A stretch of 56,814 nucleotides of DNA from an uncultured Acidobacteriota bacterium (GTDB lineage: Bacteria > Acidobacteriota > Terriglobia > Terriglobales > Acidobacteriaceae): contig CAIQPK010000026.1 of NCBI GenBank assembly GCA_903873705.1, positions 1 through 56,814 on the forward strand, written 5' to 3'. The notes under the pieces were generated by a model that was given only the letters and a program-made list of their open reading frames with translations, was not told the origin of the DNA and searched no databases. The stretch's first letter is position 1; every line of letters starts with the position of its first letter. Of the stretch, positions 45,457 to 53,730 are shown in pieces. Both the position numbers and the translations under genes were made by a program.

Positions 45457-46101
45457 CTAGCTCATGCCTTCCAGCCGATCCAGCCTCTCGCGCAGCTCCC
45501 GTACCTCACGCCGCAGCTCCGCCATTTCCTCCGCCACCCCAGCGCTTTCTAAACCCTGGGCCCTGGGCCCTGAACCCTGGCTCACAGCTCCCACATCCAC
45601 CGGTCCACCCAGCAGCTGAGCCCACCGGTTCTCCCTGGCCCCCGGCTGCCGAGCCATCTGCACCGTCAGCGCTCCATCCGCAAACTCCGGCTCCATCCTC
45701 CCCGCCAGCCGTTGCAGCGTCGCCACCACCTGCGCCGGATCGTCGAACTTGAACATCCGTTCCGACCGCGTCCGTAGCTCCCCCGGCGTCTGCGGCCCGC
45801 GCAGCAGCAGCAGGCAGATCACCGCCGTCTCATCCCGCCGCAGCTGCAGCCGGTCCCGCACCCGGTGCTCAAACTTGGCCACCCGCGCATCATGCACCGC
45901 ATCGGCTAAACCCAAATCCTCCAACACATGCACCGCCTGACGCACCTCATCCTCGTCCAGCGTCATCACCGGCTCCCGGCTCGAGCTCTGGTTGCACGCA
46001 TTGCGCAGCGCGTTCAAACTCAGCGGATAGTTCTCCGGAGTCGTAATTTCCTTCTCGATCAGCGCGCCCAACACCCGGGCCTCAACAACAGTCAGCTTCA
46101 T
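45457..46101 (-). CDS. YceH family (DUF480) protein with in-frame heptamer insertion
   Basis: A 214-residue DUF480 protein with two winged-helix domains: MKLTVVEARVLGALIEKEIT, NYPLSLNALRNACNQSSSRE, RLQLRRDETAVICLLLLRGP. The C-terminal REVRELRERLDRLEGM is a coiled coil. An insertion of about 13 residues (about 173-186, [14 protein letters not shown]) comes from CCCTGRR heptamers at 45552-45581. YceH is a conserved protein of unclear role. Confidence 0.93.
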   Translation of the reverse strand: MKLTVVEARVLGALIEKEITTPENYPLSLNALRNACNQSSSREPVMTLDEDEVRQAVHVLEDLGLADAVHDARVAKFEHRVRDRLQLRRDETAVICLLLLRGPQTPGELRTRSERMFKFDDPAQVVATLQRLAGRMEPEFADGALTVQMARQPGARENRWAQLLGGPVDVGAVSQGSGPRAQGLESAGVAEEMAELRREVRELRERLDRLEGMS

Positions 46102-46199
46102 AAAGGGTCATTTCGTAACGAAAGTCGCAGTCCTGACAATGAGATTACAGTTTCCCAGTCAACTTTTTCCGCTTCCAGCAGTTAGAATGAAGGAAGCAA

Positions 46200-46259
46200 A
46201 TGACGATTACCAATCCTCATTCATGTTCGCAAATCCGGGCCCTCCGAATGGAGCACTAA
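46200..46259 (+). CDS. 19-residue leader ORF coupled to the DUF882 gene
   Basis: An ATG with AAGGA five bases upstream opens 19 codons (MTITNPHSCSQIRALRMEH) ending in TAA one base before the TTG start of the next gene. A TAGAAT -10-like box lies at 46183-46188. It may act by translational coupling or as a short leader peptide. No conserved peptide seen. Confidence 0.35.
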   Translation: MTITNPHSCSQIRALRMEH

Positions 46260-46260
46260 T

Positions 46261-46926
46261 TTGATCCTGCGCCAGACCGCTGCAACCACCTTCCCCACAT
46301 CTGAACGCACCGCGACGGCTATCCGCCGCTCGCTCTTCGCCGCCCTGCTCGCCATCGCGCTGCTGGCCCTCACCAGCGCCGCTCACGCCGCCGCCCCGAA
46401 TCTCACCCCGGGCGAAGTCGGCACACCCGACGCCATCCCCACCACCGGCCAGCAGTACCACCTCAAGCTCCACCACCTACACACCGGCGAAACCCTCGAC
46501 GTCGTCTACCGCGTCGGCAACACCTACATTCCCGCCGCGCTCGAAAAACTCAATTACTTCCTCCGCGACCACCGCACCCAGGAAGAGAGCCATTACGATC
46601 CCAAAGAATTTGACGTACTCCACAACCTCCTCACCAAGCTCAACAAGCCCAACTCGGTCATCGACATCGTCTGCGGCTACCGCACCCCTTGGTCGAACAA
46701 CTTCCTCCGCACCCGCAGCGCGAACACCGGCGTAGCCCAGCACTCGCAGCACATGCTAGCCAAGGCCATCGACATTCGCATCCCCGGCGTAAAAACCCGC
46801 ACTCTCCGCGACACCGCCCTCAGCCTCCAGGCCGGCGGCGTAGGCTACTACCCCATCAGCCAGTTCGTGCACGTCGACGTTGGCCCCGTCCGCACCTGGA
46901 CCTTCGGCGGCCGCGGCGACAACTAA
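46261..46926 (+). CDS. DUF882 (YcbK-like, M15-type) peptidoglycan endopeptidase candidate
   Basis: A 221-residue exported protein with a TTG start preceded by GGAG. A signal peptide covers about residues 20-45 (RRSLFAALLAIALLALTSAAHA). The DUF882/peptidase M15-like domain has VICGYRTPWSNNFLR-like sequence, SQHMLAKAIDIRIPG (His and Asp zinc ligands) and SQFVHVDVGPVR (His). YcbK-type enzymes cut cross-links in peptidoglycan. A terminator follows. Confidence 0.9.
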   Translation: MILRQTAATTFPTSERTATAIRRSLFAALLAIALLALTSAAHAAAPNLTPGEVGTPDAIPTTGQQYHLKLHHLHTGETLDVVYRVGNTYIPAALEKLNYFLRDHRTQEESHYDPKEFDVLHNLLTKLNKPNSVIDIVCGYRTPWSNNFLRTRSANTGVAQHSQHMLAKAIDIRIPGVKTRTLRDTALSLQAGGVGYYPISQFVHVDVGPVRTWTFGGRGDN

Positions 46927-46944
46927 AATCCCACATCGTTCAGA

Positions 46945-46973
46945 AAGCCTCGGCCACCAGCCGGGGCTTTTTT
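46945..46973 (+). terminator. Terminator after the DUF882 gene
   Basis: AAGCCTCGGC pairs with GCCGGGGCTT (one G-U) around CACCA, followed by a run of Ts, 19 bp after the stop. Confidence 0.9.
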
Positions 46974-47016
46974 CTCGGTCGGCTTACCGTTTTCCACCGC
47001 GCTCCCGGCTACAAAT

Positions 47017-47030
47017 AGACCATTCGGTCT
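47017..47030. promoter_or_regulatory. Operator-like palindrome upstream of tetR
   Basis: AGACC-ATTC-GGTCT, a perfect 5-4-5 inverted repeat ending 11 bp before the TetR start. The same half-sites recur at 47635-47648, so this is a probable autoregulatory operator. Confidence 0.8.
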
Positions 47031-47041
47031 GGAGCGTGCCC

Positions 47042-47620
47042 ATGCAGGATCAGCCTACCAAGCAACATCTCCTCGAAGTTGGTCTGCGCCTCTTCCGCGC
47101 CGACGGCTACACCGCCACCGGCCTCAACGAAATCCTCGCCGAAGCCAAAACGCCCAAGGGCTCCTTCTACCATTACTTCGCCACCAAGGAAGCCTTCGCC
47201 CAGGACGTCCTCGAGCTCTACGTTCAGCAGGAACTCCGCCGCGCCGCTACTCTGCTCGCCGGCGACAGGCAGCCACTCAAGCGCCTCCGCCGCTACTTCG
47301 AAGATCTCATCCAGATCTTCGGCCCGGCCTCCCCCACCCCCGGCTGCCTGCTCGGCAAACTCAGCCTCGAGCTAGCCCCGAACACCCCCGCCCTGCAATC
47401 CCAACTCCACGCCGCCTTCGCCGAGTGGCAAGGCGCCATTGCCGCCGTCCTCCGCGAAGCCATCCACCGCCACGACCTGTCCGGCGCCACCAAACCGGAC
47501 CCCTTGGCCGCATTCCTCATCAATAGCTACGAAGGCGCTCTCCTCCGCTCCACGGCCGACCGCTCCACCGCAGCCCTGGACACCTTCCTCTACTACGCCC
47601 TTGACGTCCTCTTGAAGTAG
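47042..47620 (+). CDS. TetR family transcriptional regulator
   Basis: A 192-residue TetR-type repressor; GGAG lies eight bases before the ATG (MQDQPTKQHLLEVGLRLFR). The helix-turn-helix is at about residues 22-47 (TATGLNEILAEAKTPKGSFYHYF), and LATKEAFAQDVLE begins the ligand-binding part. The C-terminal domain contains a CLLGKLSLELAP stretch, as in the TetR_C group of AcrR/LmrA-type regulators. The flanking AGACC-N4-GGTCT palindromes indicate autoregulation. The ligand and target gene are unknown; no efflux gene is adjacent. Confidence 0.93.
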   Translation: MQDQPTKQHLLEVGLRLFRADGYTATGLNEILAEAKTPKGSFYHYFATKEAFAQDVLELYVQQELRRAATLLAGDRQPLKRLRRYFEDLIQIFGPASPTPGCLLGKLSLELAPNTPALQSQLHAAFAEWQGAIAAVLREAIHRHDLSGATKPDPLAAFLINSYEGALLRSTADRSTAALDTFLYYALDVLLK

Positions 47621-47634
47621 CTCCCACCCACCGC

Positions 47635-47648
47635 AGACCAATTGGTCT
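47635..47648. promoter_or_regulatory. Second operator-like palindrome, downstream of tetR
   Basis: AGACC-AATT-GGTCT has the same half-sites and spacing as 47017-47030. It lies 14 bp after the tetR stop and just before the convergent glycosyltransferase end, where no gene start is visible. Confidence 0.75.
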
Positions 47649-47661
47649 ACCTAAACCGGCC

Positions 47662-48813
47662 CTACCGCCGCCGCAACCCCAGCAGGCTCAAAAAGAAGCT
47701 CCCAAAGCAAACTTCCGTCCCCAGCATCAGGCACATCATCGCGGGCAGCGTCCGCCGCATCATCTGCACCGGCGGCAACGGCCCATACCCCGTATGCGCC
47801 CACGCGCTTACGGACGACACCGCAATCCCCAGCCCCGCCAGCACCAGCAGCACGCCCACAATCAACCCCGTCTCCAGCGTCACAAACCGGAACCATCGGT
47901 CAAAACTCTCATCCTCCGGCAGCAGCCCTTCGGTAATCGCAAACACCTTCGCCGCCACCCCGAAGAACACCAGCTGAAACCCCAGCAGCACCGCCGCCGC
48001 CGCATACGCCAACGTGTCGACGCCGAGGTTCACATGCCCCAGCGGCCGCTCCGCCGGCAGCAGCCATGCCATCAACGCAAACCCGCCCAGCATCAGCGTC
48101 AGCCCCGGAAACAGAAACAGCCACCGCGGCGAGTACATCAGCAAAAACCGCAGGTGCCGCCACCCATCCCGCCACGTCTTCAAATGCGGCGCCCGGCTCC
48201 GCCCGTCCTTCACCAGCGTCGTCGGCACCTCGGCAATCCGCATCTTCAGCAGGCTGGCCTTCACCACCATCTCGCTGGCAAACTCCATCCCCGTCGTCCG
48301 TAGCTCAAGTCGCTCATACGCCTCGCGCGAAAACGCCCGCATCCCGCAGTGAAAGTCCCCAATCGGCGCATGAAACAGCGTCCGACCCAGCCAGCTCAGC
48401 ACCGGATTCCCCAGGTAGCGGTGCAGAAACGGCATCGCCCCCGGCCCAATCCCACCCTCAAACCGGTTCCCCATCACCAGGTCCGCGCCACCCCGCAGCT
48501 TCTCCAGGAACCGCGGCACATGCGCAAACTCGTAGCTGTCATCCGCATCGCCCATCAGCACGTACTTCCCCCGAGCCGCCAGGATCCCCGCATTCAACGC
48601 CGCGCCATACCCCCGCACCGGCACCGGCACCACCCGCGCCCCATGTTCGGTTGCAATCGCCTGCGACCCATCGGTCGACCCGTTATCGGCCACCACCACT
48701 TCACCCGCAATCCCATTCGCCACCAGCGCGGCCAGCGCTTTATCGACGCACACCGCCAGCGTCTCAGCCTCGTTCAGGCAGGGCATCACGACGGTCAGTT
48801 CAAGCTCGTTCAT
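47662..48813 (-). CDS. Family 2 glycosyltransferase with membrane C-terminus
   Basis: A 383-residue polyprenyl-phosphate glycosyltransferase-type protein. The ATG (MNELELTVVMPCLNEAETLA) overlaps the stop of the upstream gene (ATGA). The GT-A domain has VVADNGSTDGSQAIA, LMGDADDSYEF (DxD-like) and GDFHCGMRAFSREAYERL. The C-terminal third contains about four helices ending SFFLSLLGLRRR. It may charge polyprenyl phosphate for the upstream GT-C enzyme. GGAGAGG precedes the start. Confidence 0.92.
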   Translation of the reverse strand: MNELELTVVMPCLNEAETLAVCVDKALAALVANGIAGEVVVADNGSTDGSQAIATEHGARVVPVPVRGYGAALNAGILAARGKYVLMGDADDSYEFAHVPRFLEKLRGGADLVMGNRFEGGIGPGAMPFLHRYLGNPVLSWLGRTLFHAPIGDFHCGMRAFSREAYERLELRTTGMEFASEMVVKASLLKMRIAEVPTTLVKDGRSRAPHLKTWRDGWRHLRFLLMYSPRWLFLFPGLTLMLGGFALMAWLLPAERPLGHVNLGVDTLAYAAAAVLLGFQLVFFGVAAKVFAITEGLLPEDESFDRWFRFVTLETGLIVGVLLVLAGLGIAVSSVSAWAHTGYGPLPPVQMMRRTLPAMMCLMLGTEVCFGSFFLSLLGLRRR

Positions 48814-50609
48814 CGCGCCTCTCCACCCAGCGGCAACGCATAAAACGCCGTCTCCCCCAGCCGTACCCATCCCGCTGCAGCCGGATGCGCCGCATTCATC
48901 TCACCCGGATCAAAGTGTCCCACCAGCACGCGAGCACCCTGCGACCGCATCACGTCATAAGCCTGCGCACGGTTCGGCAACGCGTCCAATTGGGCAGCAA
49001 GGTGTTTCGGATCGGGGGCATACATCTCCGTTAGGATGCGCACTCCCGCCAGCCGAGCCCAGTAGTGGTCATAAAGGCAGGCCGTCGTCCCCACGCACGC
49101 AATCTCATCGCCGGACTTCACGCCCAGCGCGCGCAACCCCTCCGCCGCACCAAACATCTCCGGGCTGTACCAGCCATGCGCGAGCCCGCTCACCGACTCA
49201 TGCCGCCGCTCCTCCGCTGCCACCCGAGCCGTCTCCGCCAACGCACCAAACGCCAGCAGCACCACCGCCACCCCCGCCCCAGCCTTCAGCCCATCCACGC
49301 TCAACCCGGCAAACGGCCCACGCCACGTGATGCCACTCGCATCATCCCGCAGAGCAGCAAACACCGGCAGCAGCACTGAAAAATAAGCCACCGTCACATA
49401 CCGCTCCTCCACATTCACCAGCCCGTAGATGCCCCACATCGCCAGCCCCAGCCCAGCCGCCGGCCACCAGAACCGCGTCTCCCGCAACCCCCGCCGCAAA
49501 CTCGCCCCGGCCCACAGCAGCAGCGCCAGCAGCAACAGTGGCTCAGGATGGTTCAACACATACCGCACCACCAGCACCACATTCCGCGCATCCCGCCGCG
49601 CCAGCTGCCCCAGCTTCACTTTCGGCACAATGCGTTCGTTGAAGTACGTCGCATCGAACCACACCGGATAAGTCCCGTAAGGCTCCGCCTTGTAGCTGTA
49701 AACCCCCGCACTCTTCGGCCCCGCCAACGCCAGCAGCTCCGTCTCCGGATGCTTCAACTCCACCTTCGCCGACCCGAAGTCCCCCACCATCGAAGGCTCC
49801 AGGTGCATCTTCTCCGTCCCCGCCACGTACCACGCATAATTCAGGCTGCCCGAATCCCCAAAATCCAGCCGCCCCTTCTGCCGCGAAAGGGCCGTCACGT
49901 AAGGCCCCGCCACCGCCGCAAACACCACGAACGCCATCACACCGCTCAACACCGCCCGCCCCAGCGGCTTCTTCTGCACCAGCCACGCAAACCCCACCAG
50001 CATAACCATCGTCAGCAGTCCCACCACCAGCGCAAACGACTTCGTCAGATAAGCCAGACCGAAGCAAAACCCCATCAGCGGCGCATAAACCATCGGCCGC
50101 TCCACCAGCGCCCGCATCAGCAACGCCAGCCCGGCCAGGATCAGCGCCTGCAGCAACCCATCCGGCCGCACCAGCCCCAGCGCCAGCTCCCGCTGCGCCG
50201 CAATCACCAGCAGCCCCACACCCAGCAGCCGCAGCGCATTCACCCCCAGCAGCACCGGCCCCCCACCCATGCTCTCGCGCAGTTTCACCAGCGCGCTCAC
50301 AAACCAGAGCATCGCCGCCACCTGCGCCAGGAACACAAAATAATTCACCAGATAATAAGCGCCCAGCTCATTCACCCGAGCCGGATGCAGCACCACCTGC
50401 GCCACGCACAACAGCGCCGGATATAGCGGATGCCAGTAAGCATTCACCGCCCCCGCCCAATGGTGTGCATGAAGCAGATCGGCAATGTCCATGTAAGCCA
50501 CGGCATCGCCATCAATGTTGTAAGGATCGAAGCGCATCGCCGCCCACATCACCGGCACCAGCAGCGCCAGGTAAAGCAGCAGCGGCCGCCGCAGCGCCGG
50601 GGCCTTCAA
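48810..50609 (-). CDS. Membrane glycosyltransferase, family 39-like
   Basis: A 599-residue polytopic protein (about 11 helices). The start is uncertain: I chose a TTG (LKAPALRRPLLLYLALLVPV) with GGAG five bases upstream; a GTG up to 123 bases upstream keeps the frame but covers repeat DNA. The DPYNIDGDAVAYMDIADLLH loop holds the acidic motif of GT-C enzymes that use lipid-linked sugars. HPLYPALLCVAQV follows. The C-terminal 180 residues form a soluble domain (EERRHESVSGLAHGWYSPEM). It is followed by a GT2 gene in an overlapping operon. Confidence 0.85.
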   Translation of the reverse strand: MKAPALRRPLLLYLALLVPVMWAAMRFDPYNIDGDAVAYMDIADLLHAHHWAGAVNAYWHPLYPALLCVAQVVLHPARVNELGAYYLVNYFVFLAQVAAMLWFVSALVKLRESMGGGPVLLGVNALRLLGVGLLVIAAQRELALGLVRPDGLLQALILAGLALLMRALVERPMVYAPLMGFCFGLAYLTKSFALVVGLLTMVMLVGFAWLVQKKPLGRAVLSGVMAFVVFAAVAGPYVTALSRQKGRLDFGDSGSLNYAWYVAGTEKMHLEPSMVGDFGSAKVELKHPETELLALAGPKSAGVYSYKAEPYGTYPVWFDATYFNERIVPKVKLGQLARRDARNVVLVVRYVLNHPEPLLLLALLLWAGASLRRGLRETRFWWPAAGLGLAMWGIYGLVNVEERYVTVAYFSVLLPVFAALRDDASGITWRGPFAGLSVDGLKAGAGVAVVLLAFGALAETARVAAEERRHESVSGLAHGWYSPEMFGAAEGLRALGVKSGDEIACVGTTACLYDHYWARLAGVRILTEMYAPDPKHLAAQLDALPNRAQAYDVMRSQGARVLVGHFDPGEMNAAHPAAAGWVRLGETAFYALPLGGEAR

Positions 50610-50741
50610 CCGTTCTCCGGATGGTGCAAGGGTCTGTGCATGAGCAGCTTGCACCAGAATATCGTGAGCGCCATCAACAGACGTCACTGCACCCCGAATT
50701 TCGGGGGTGCCCACCACACCCTCACCTCCCACCCGACGCCC

Positions 50742-51167
50742 TTACTGACCCAGCGTCTCTTCCGGCAGCGCCACCGCCCCCACGCTGTCGCGCGTATTCT
50801 TCTGCACCGCGATAGCCGCAAACAGCGCCAGCAGATAAGCCATACCAAAGAACCCCTTCTCCGCCAGCGAAATCGTCGCGTTCCACAACCCCACCGTCGT
50901 CAGCAGCAAACACATCAGCAGCGACACCCAGCTCAAGCCGTAATAAATCGTCGTCACGGCGATCCCCTCCAGCCGGTCGCGCACGCTCTTCTGCACTGAC
51001 ACCGCGGCAAACAGCCCATACATCAGCAGCGTGAAGTAATAACCCTTCTCATTCAACCCCATCGTGGCATTCCAAAGCCCGATGCAGTAGGTAAGGGCGC
51101 CCGCAAACAACGCGGTCCATGATGCTCCAACAAAGGCGGCGGAAGGCTTACGGTAAGGCAGGTTCAT
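50742..51167 (-). CDS. YiaA/YiaB-type inner-membrane protein
   Basis: A 141-residue protein with two copies of the YiaAB two-helix domain. GAGGAG lies eight bases before the ATG (MNLPYRKPSAAFVGASWTAL). Each copy has W(N)ATMGLNEKGYYFTLLMYGLFAAVSVQKSVRD-like sequence; the second copy reads LWNATISLAEKGFFGMAYLLALF. Four helices in all. Function is unknown. Confidence 0.9.
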   Translation of the reverse strand: MNLPYRKPSAAFVGASWTALFAGALTYCIGLWNATMGLNEKGYYFTLLMYGLFAAVSVQKSVRDRLEGIAVTTIYYGLSWVSLLMCLLLTTVGLWNATISLAEKGFFGMAYLLALFAAIAVQKNTRDSVGAVALPEETLGQ

Positions 51168-51262
51168 GATCGATCTCCTCGGCACAACTCAATTCCAATG
51201 CCTTGAGTGTGCCGCGGAAATTTCCGCCCTGTACGCCCCATCCGCTCAGTTTTAAAACCGTC

Positions 51263-52864
51263 CTAAAGGATGTACCGGCTCAAATCCTGGTTCTTTACAA
51301 TCGCCGCCACCTGCTGCTGCACATAAGCGCGATCCACCACCACCACCCGCTCCACCACGCCCTTGTCATTGGTCCGGTCCACCAGCGCCGGAACCTTCTC
51401 CGCCGTCGCCACACCCTCCACCGGCTTGATCATGTCCGGTGCATGGAAGCTGATTTCATCCAGCACCTTCTCCATGATCGTATGCAGCCTCCGCGCGCCA
51501 ATGTTCTCCGTCTGCTCATTCACCTGGAAAGCAAAATCCGCCATCTCGCTCAGCGCATCAGCCGAAAACTCCAGCTTCAAACCCTCGGTTTCCAGCAGCG
51601 CGATCGCCTGCTTCACCAGCGACGCCCGCGGCTCCGTCAAAATCCGCAGAAAGTCCTCAACCGTAAGCGCCAGCAACTCCACCCGGATCGGAAACCGCCC
51701 CTGCAGCTCCGGTATCAGATCGCTCGGCTTCGACACATGAAACGCGCCCGCCGCGATAAACAAAATGTGGTCGGTAGAAACATTCCCGTACTTCGTATTG
51801 ACGGTCGTTCCCTCAACGATCGGCAGAATGTCCCGCTGCACGCCTTCCCGCGAAATATCCGGACCATGCCCGCCTTCACGCCCGGCAATCTTGTCGATCT
51901 CGTCCAGGAACACGATGCCGGAGTCTTCCACCCGCTCCACCGCCACCCGCGTCACCTGGTCCATGTCGACCAACCGCTGCTCTTCTTCCTGCACCAGGTA
52001 CTCAAACGCATCGGCCACCTTCATCGACCGCTTCCGCGTCTTCTGCCCAAACAACCCCGGCAGCATGTCCTTGATGCCGCTCTGCTCAATATCTTCCGGC
52101 GGCTGGTTGGAAATAATCTCGAACTGCGGCACATTGCGGTCCCGCACCTCCATCTCCACCGGCCGGTCATCCAGCTTGCCTTCACGAAACTGCTGCCGCA
52201 GCCGCTCCTTCTCCCGCGACTTCTCCGCCTCGCTCTTCGGCACCACCACCAGCATCGGATGCGCCTCCGCCCCCACAGCCGCACTCGCCATATGGGGTGC
52301 CCCGTTCGTCACGGCATCATCGTCACGGGTAGGATTCACCGATTCCCGCACCACCACCGGCCCAACACCCTCAGTACCCGGCGTCACCGCAACCGTCAAC
52401 GCACCCTGCGCGGCCAGCAGGTCCACCAGCCGGTCCTCCGCCGCCAGCTCCGCCCGGTCCTCAATCTCGTCCAGCTTCTCCTCGCGCACCATGTCGATAG
52501 AGATCTCCACCAGATCCCTCACCATCGACTCCACATCCCGCCCCACGTACCCCACCTCGGTAAACTTCGAGGCCTCCACCTTCAAAAACGGCGAGTTCGT
52601 CAGCTTAGCCAGCCGCCGCGCAATCTCCGTATTACCCACACCCGACGACCCAATCAACAGGATGTTCTTGGGCATTATCTCTTCAGCCAGCTCCGGCGCC
52701 AGCTTCTGCCGCCGCATACGATTCCGCAGCGCCACCGCCACCGCCCGCTTGGCCGCCGCCTGCCCCACCACATACTTATCCAACTCCGCCACAATCTCCC
52801 GCGGAGTAAGGTCATCCAGCGCCAGCGGTTGATCTTCAGCGGTACCCGGTAAATAGATTGCCAT
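51263..52864 (-). CDS. hslU: HslU ATPase subunit with Walker A Lys replaced by Asn
   Basis: HslU unfolds substrates for the HslV protease. Starts at [20 protein letters not shown]. Walker A reads [14 protein letters not shown] (residues 72-85): the invariant Lys is Asn78 (codon AAT). Other parts are intact: pore motif [10 protein letters not shown], Walker [40 protein letters not shown] (sensor/Arg region), sensor 2 [18 protein letters not shown] and the C-terminal HslV-binding tail DLSRYIL. At 533 residues it is about 90 longer than E. coli HslU, in the I-domain, with an element D-like piece at 52290-52340. The stop codon of the upstream nucleotidyltransferase overlaps its start. Confidence 0.95.
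   Translation of the reverse strand: MAIYLPGTAEDQPLALDDLTPREIVAELDKYVVGQAAAKRAVAVALRNRMRRQKLAPELAEEIMPKNILLIGSSGVGNTEIARRLAKLTNSPFLKVEASKFTEVGYVGRDVESMVRDLVEISIDMVREEKLDEIEDRAELAAEDRLVDLLAAQGALTVAVTPGTEGVGPVVVRESVNPTRDDDAVTNGAPHMASAAVGAEAHPMLVVVPKSEAEKSREKERLRQQFREGKLDDRPVEMEVRDRNVPQFEIISNQPPEDIEQSGIKDMLPGLFGQKTRKRSMKVADAFEYLVQEEEQRLVDMDQVTRVAVERVEDSGIVFLDEIDKIAGREGGHGPDISREGVQRDILPIVEGTTVNTKYGNVSTDHILFIAAGAFHVSKPSDLIPELQGRFPIRVELLALTVEDFLRILTEPRASLVKQAIALLETEGLKLEFSADALSEMADFAFQVNEQTENIGARRLHTIMEKVLDEISFHAPDMIKPVEGVATAEKVPALVDRTNDKGVVERVVVVDRAYVQQQVAAIVKNQDLSRYIL
52290..52340. repeat. Element D-like insertion inside hslU
   Basis: GGGGTGCCCCGTTCGTCACGG and a matching CGTCACGGGTAGG form a stem-loop in frame in the HslU I-domain (protein [18 protein letters not shown]). 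The layout matches hisS 28160 and intergenic 26878. Confidence 0.65.
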
Positions 52865-53316
52865 TACTTTCCCTTCGCAAACTTGCGAATATCTTCAACG
52901 TCTGCCAGATCGCGCAACCGCCCCGCAGCCTGCTTGTTCTCAATCAAATGTTCCCGCGAGATAAACCGCACCGGGACGCCGTCGACGCTGCCCCGCACTG
53001 AAGCTTCCCACGCCTGCTCGAACCGCACACCGGACAACTCGTGCAGGACGATACGATCCGGCTCTACACCAATCTGAAAATAGTTCCTGGACTGGGTTTG
53101 AAAGTCGGCGGGGGTCATGCCCGACAAAGGTGCGCCAAACTCCGCGAGCGCTTTAAAGACGAGCAGCGAGTTCGAATCGCCTGGGTCAACCCACACATCC
53201 AGATCCTTCGTTGAACGAGCCTGCGTATAGATATTCACGGCATGTCCGCCAACGATCAGGTAGCGGACGTTATGCGCGTTGAAGGCAGACAAGAGATCGA
53301 TTTGATCCTTGAGCAT
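52864..53316 (-). CDS. Nucleotidyltransferase-superfamily protein (DUF6036/AbiEii-like)
   Basis: A 150-residue nucleotidyltransferase-fold protein. The catalytic signature is [21 protein letters not shown] (residues 23-43), giving D38 and D40. AGGGA precedes the ATG. Its stop overlaps the hslU start by one base (TAATG) and its 5' end overlaps the preceding small gene by 47 bp. Such proteins pair with a small helical partner in toxin-antitoxin or abortive-infection-like modules; activity here is inferred. Confidence 0.82.
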   Translation of the reverse strand: MLKDQIDLLSAFNAHNVRYLIVGGHAVNIYTQARSTKDLDVWVDPGDSNSLLVFKALAEFGAPLSGMTPADFQTQSRNYFQIGVEPDRIVLHELSGVRFEQAWEASVRGSVDGVPVRFISREHLIENKQAAGRLRDLADVEDIRKFAKGK

Positions 53317-53488
53317 GAACGTCGATTCCCTTTTGGCGATAAGCGTATGCGATCAGTTCATCCGTTGCGCGGAGCTTCTCCTCAATGGACTGGCCGTTCC
53401 AGTAGCGAATGGTCTCCGCTTCTTGTTCTTCAAAGCTGGAGAAAAACCGAATTTGCCGGCTTGGTCGAACGTCAACATGGTCCGCCAT
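53270..53488 (-). CDS. Small partner protein of the nucleotidyltransferase
   Basis: A 72-residue protein; AGAGGA is six bases before the ATG. The sequence (RFFSSFEEQEAETIRYWNGQ, then SIEEKLRATDELIAYAYRQK) has the FxSFEEAExxxxxYY...TPEERL...LL style of small proteins coded next to AbiEii/DUF6036 nucleotidyltransferases. It probably binds and controls its neighbour. The C-terminal third overlaps the nucleotidyltransferase gene. Confidence 0.7.
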   Translation of the reverse strand: MADHVDVRPSRQIRFFSSFEEQEAETIRYWNGQSIEEKLRATDELIAYAYRQKGIDVHAQGSNRSLVCLQRA

Positions 53489-53636
53489 GGTGGTCCTCTT
53501 TCACAATTCTACCTGTTCGATCACCCGGTTCCCTATCGCGAACTTAGCCAACTGATGACTCAAAAAATGCAATCAGTGACCTGCCGAAAGCGATAAGACA
53601 TTAAATCGAAAACGCACATCTCGATCCTGGTTCGGC

Positions 53637-53656
53637 AAAAACGAAGGCCGCTTCGG
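53637..53656 (-). terminator. Candidate terminator after hslV
   Basis: On the minus strand CGAAG pairs with CTTCG around CGGC, followed by TTTTT. It is a short stem about 75 bp after the hslV stop and would separate hslV from the nucleotidyltransferase-hslU unit. Confidence 0.4.
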
Positions 53657-53730
53657 CACGTCCTCCGTTTACGCCACGCTTCAGTCTCTGCATCTTCACG
53701 GTCGCTACAACCGTGTAGCCAAGATTCGTT

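Noticed and set aside
53657-53730. C-terminal extension of HslV past the stop
   Set aside because: Reads through a stop codon and has no HslV-like sequence.
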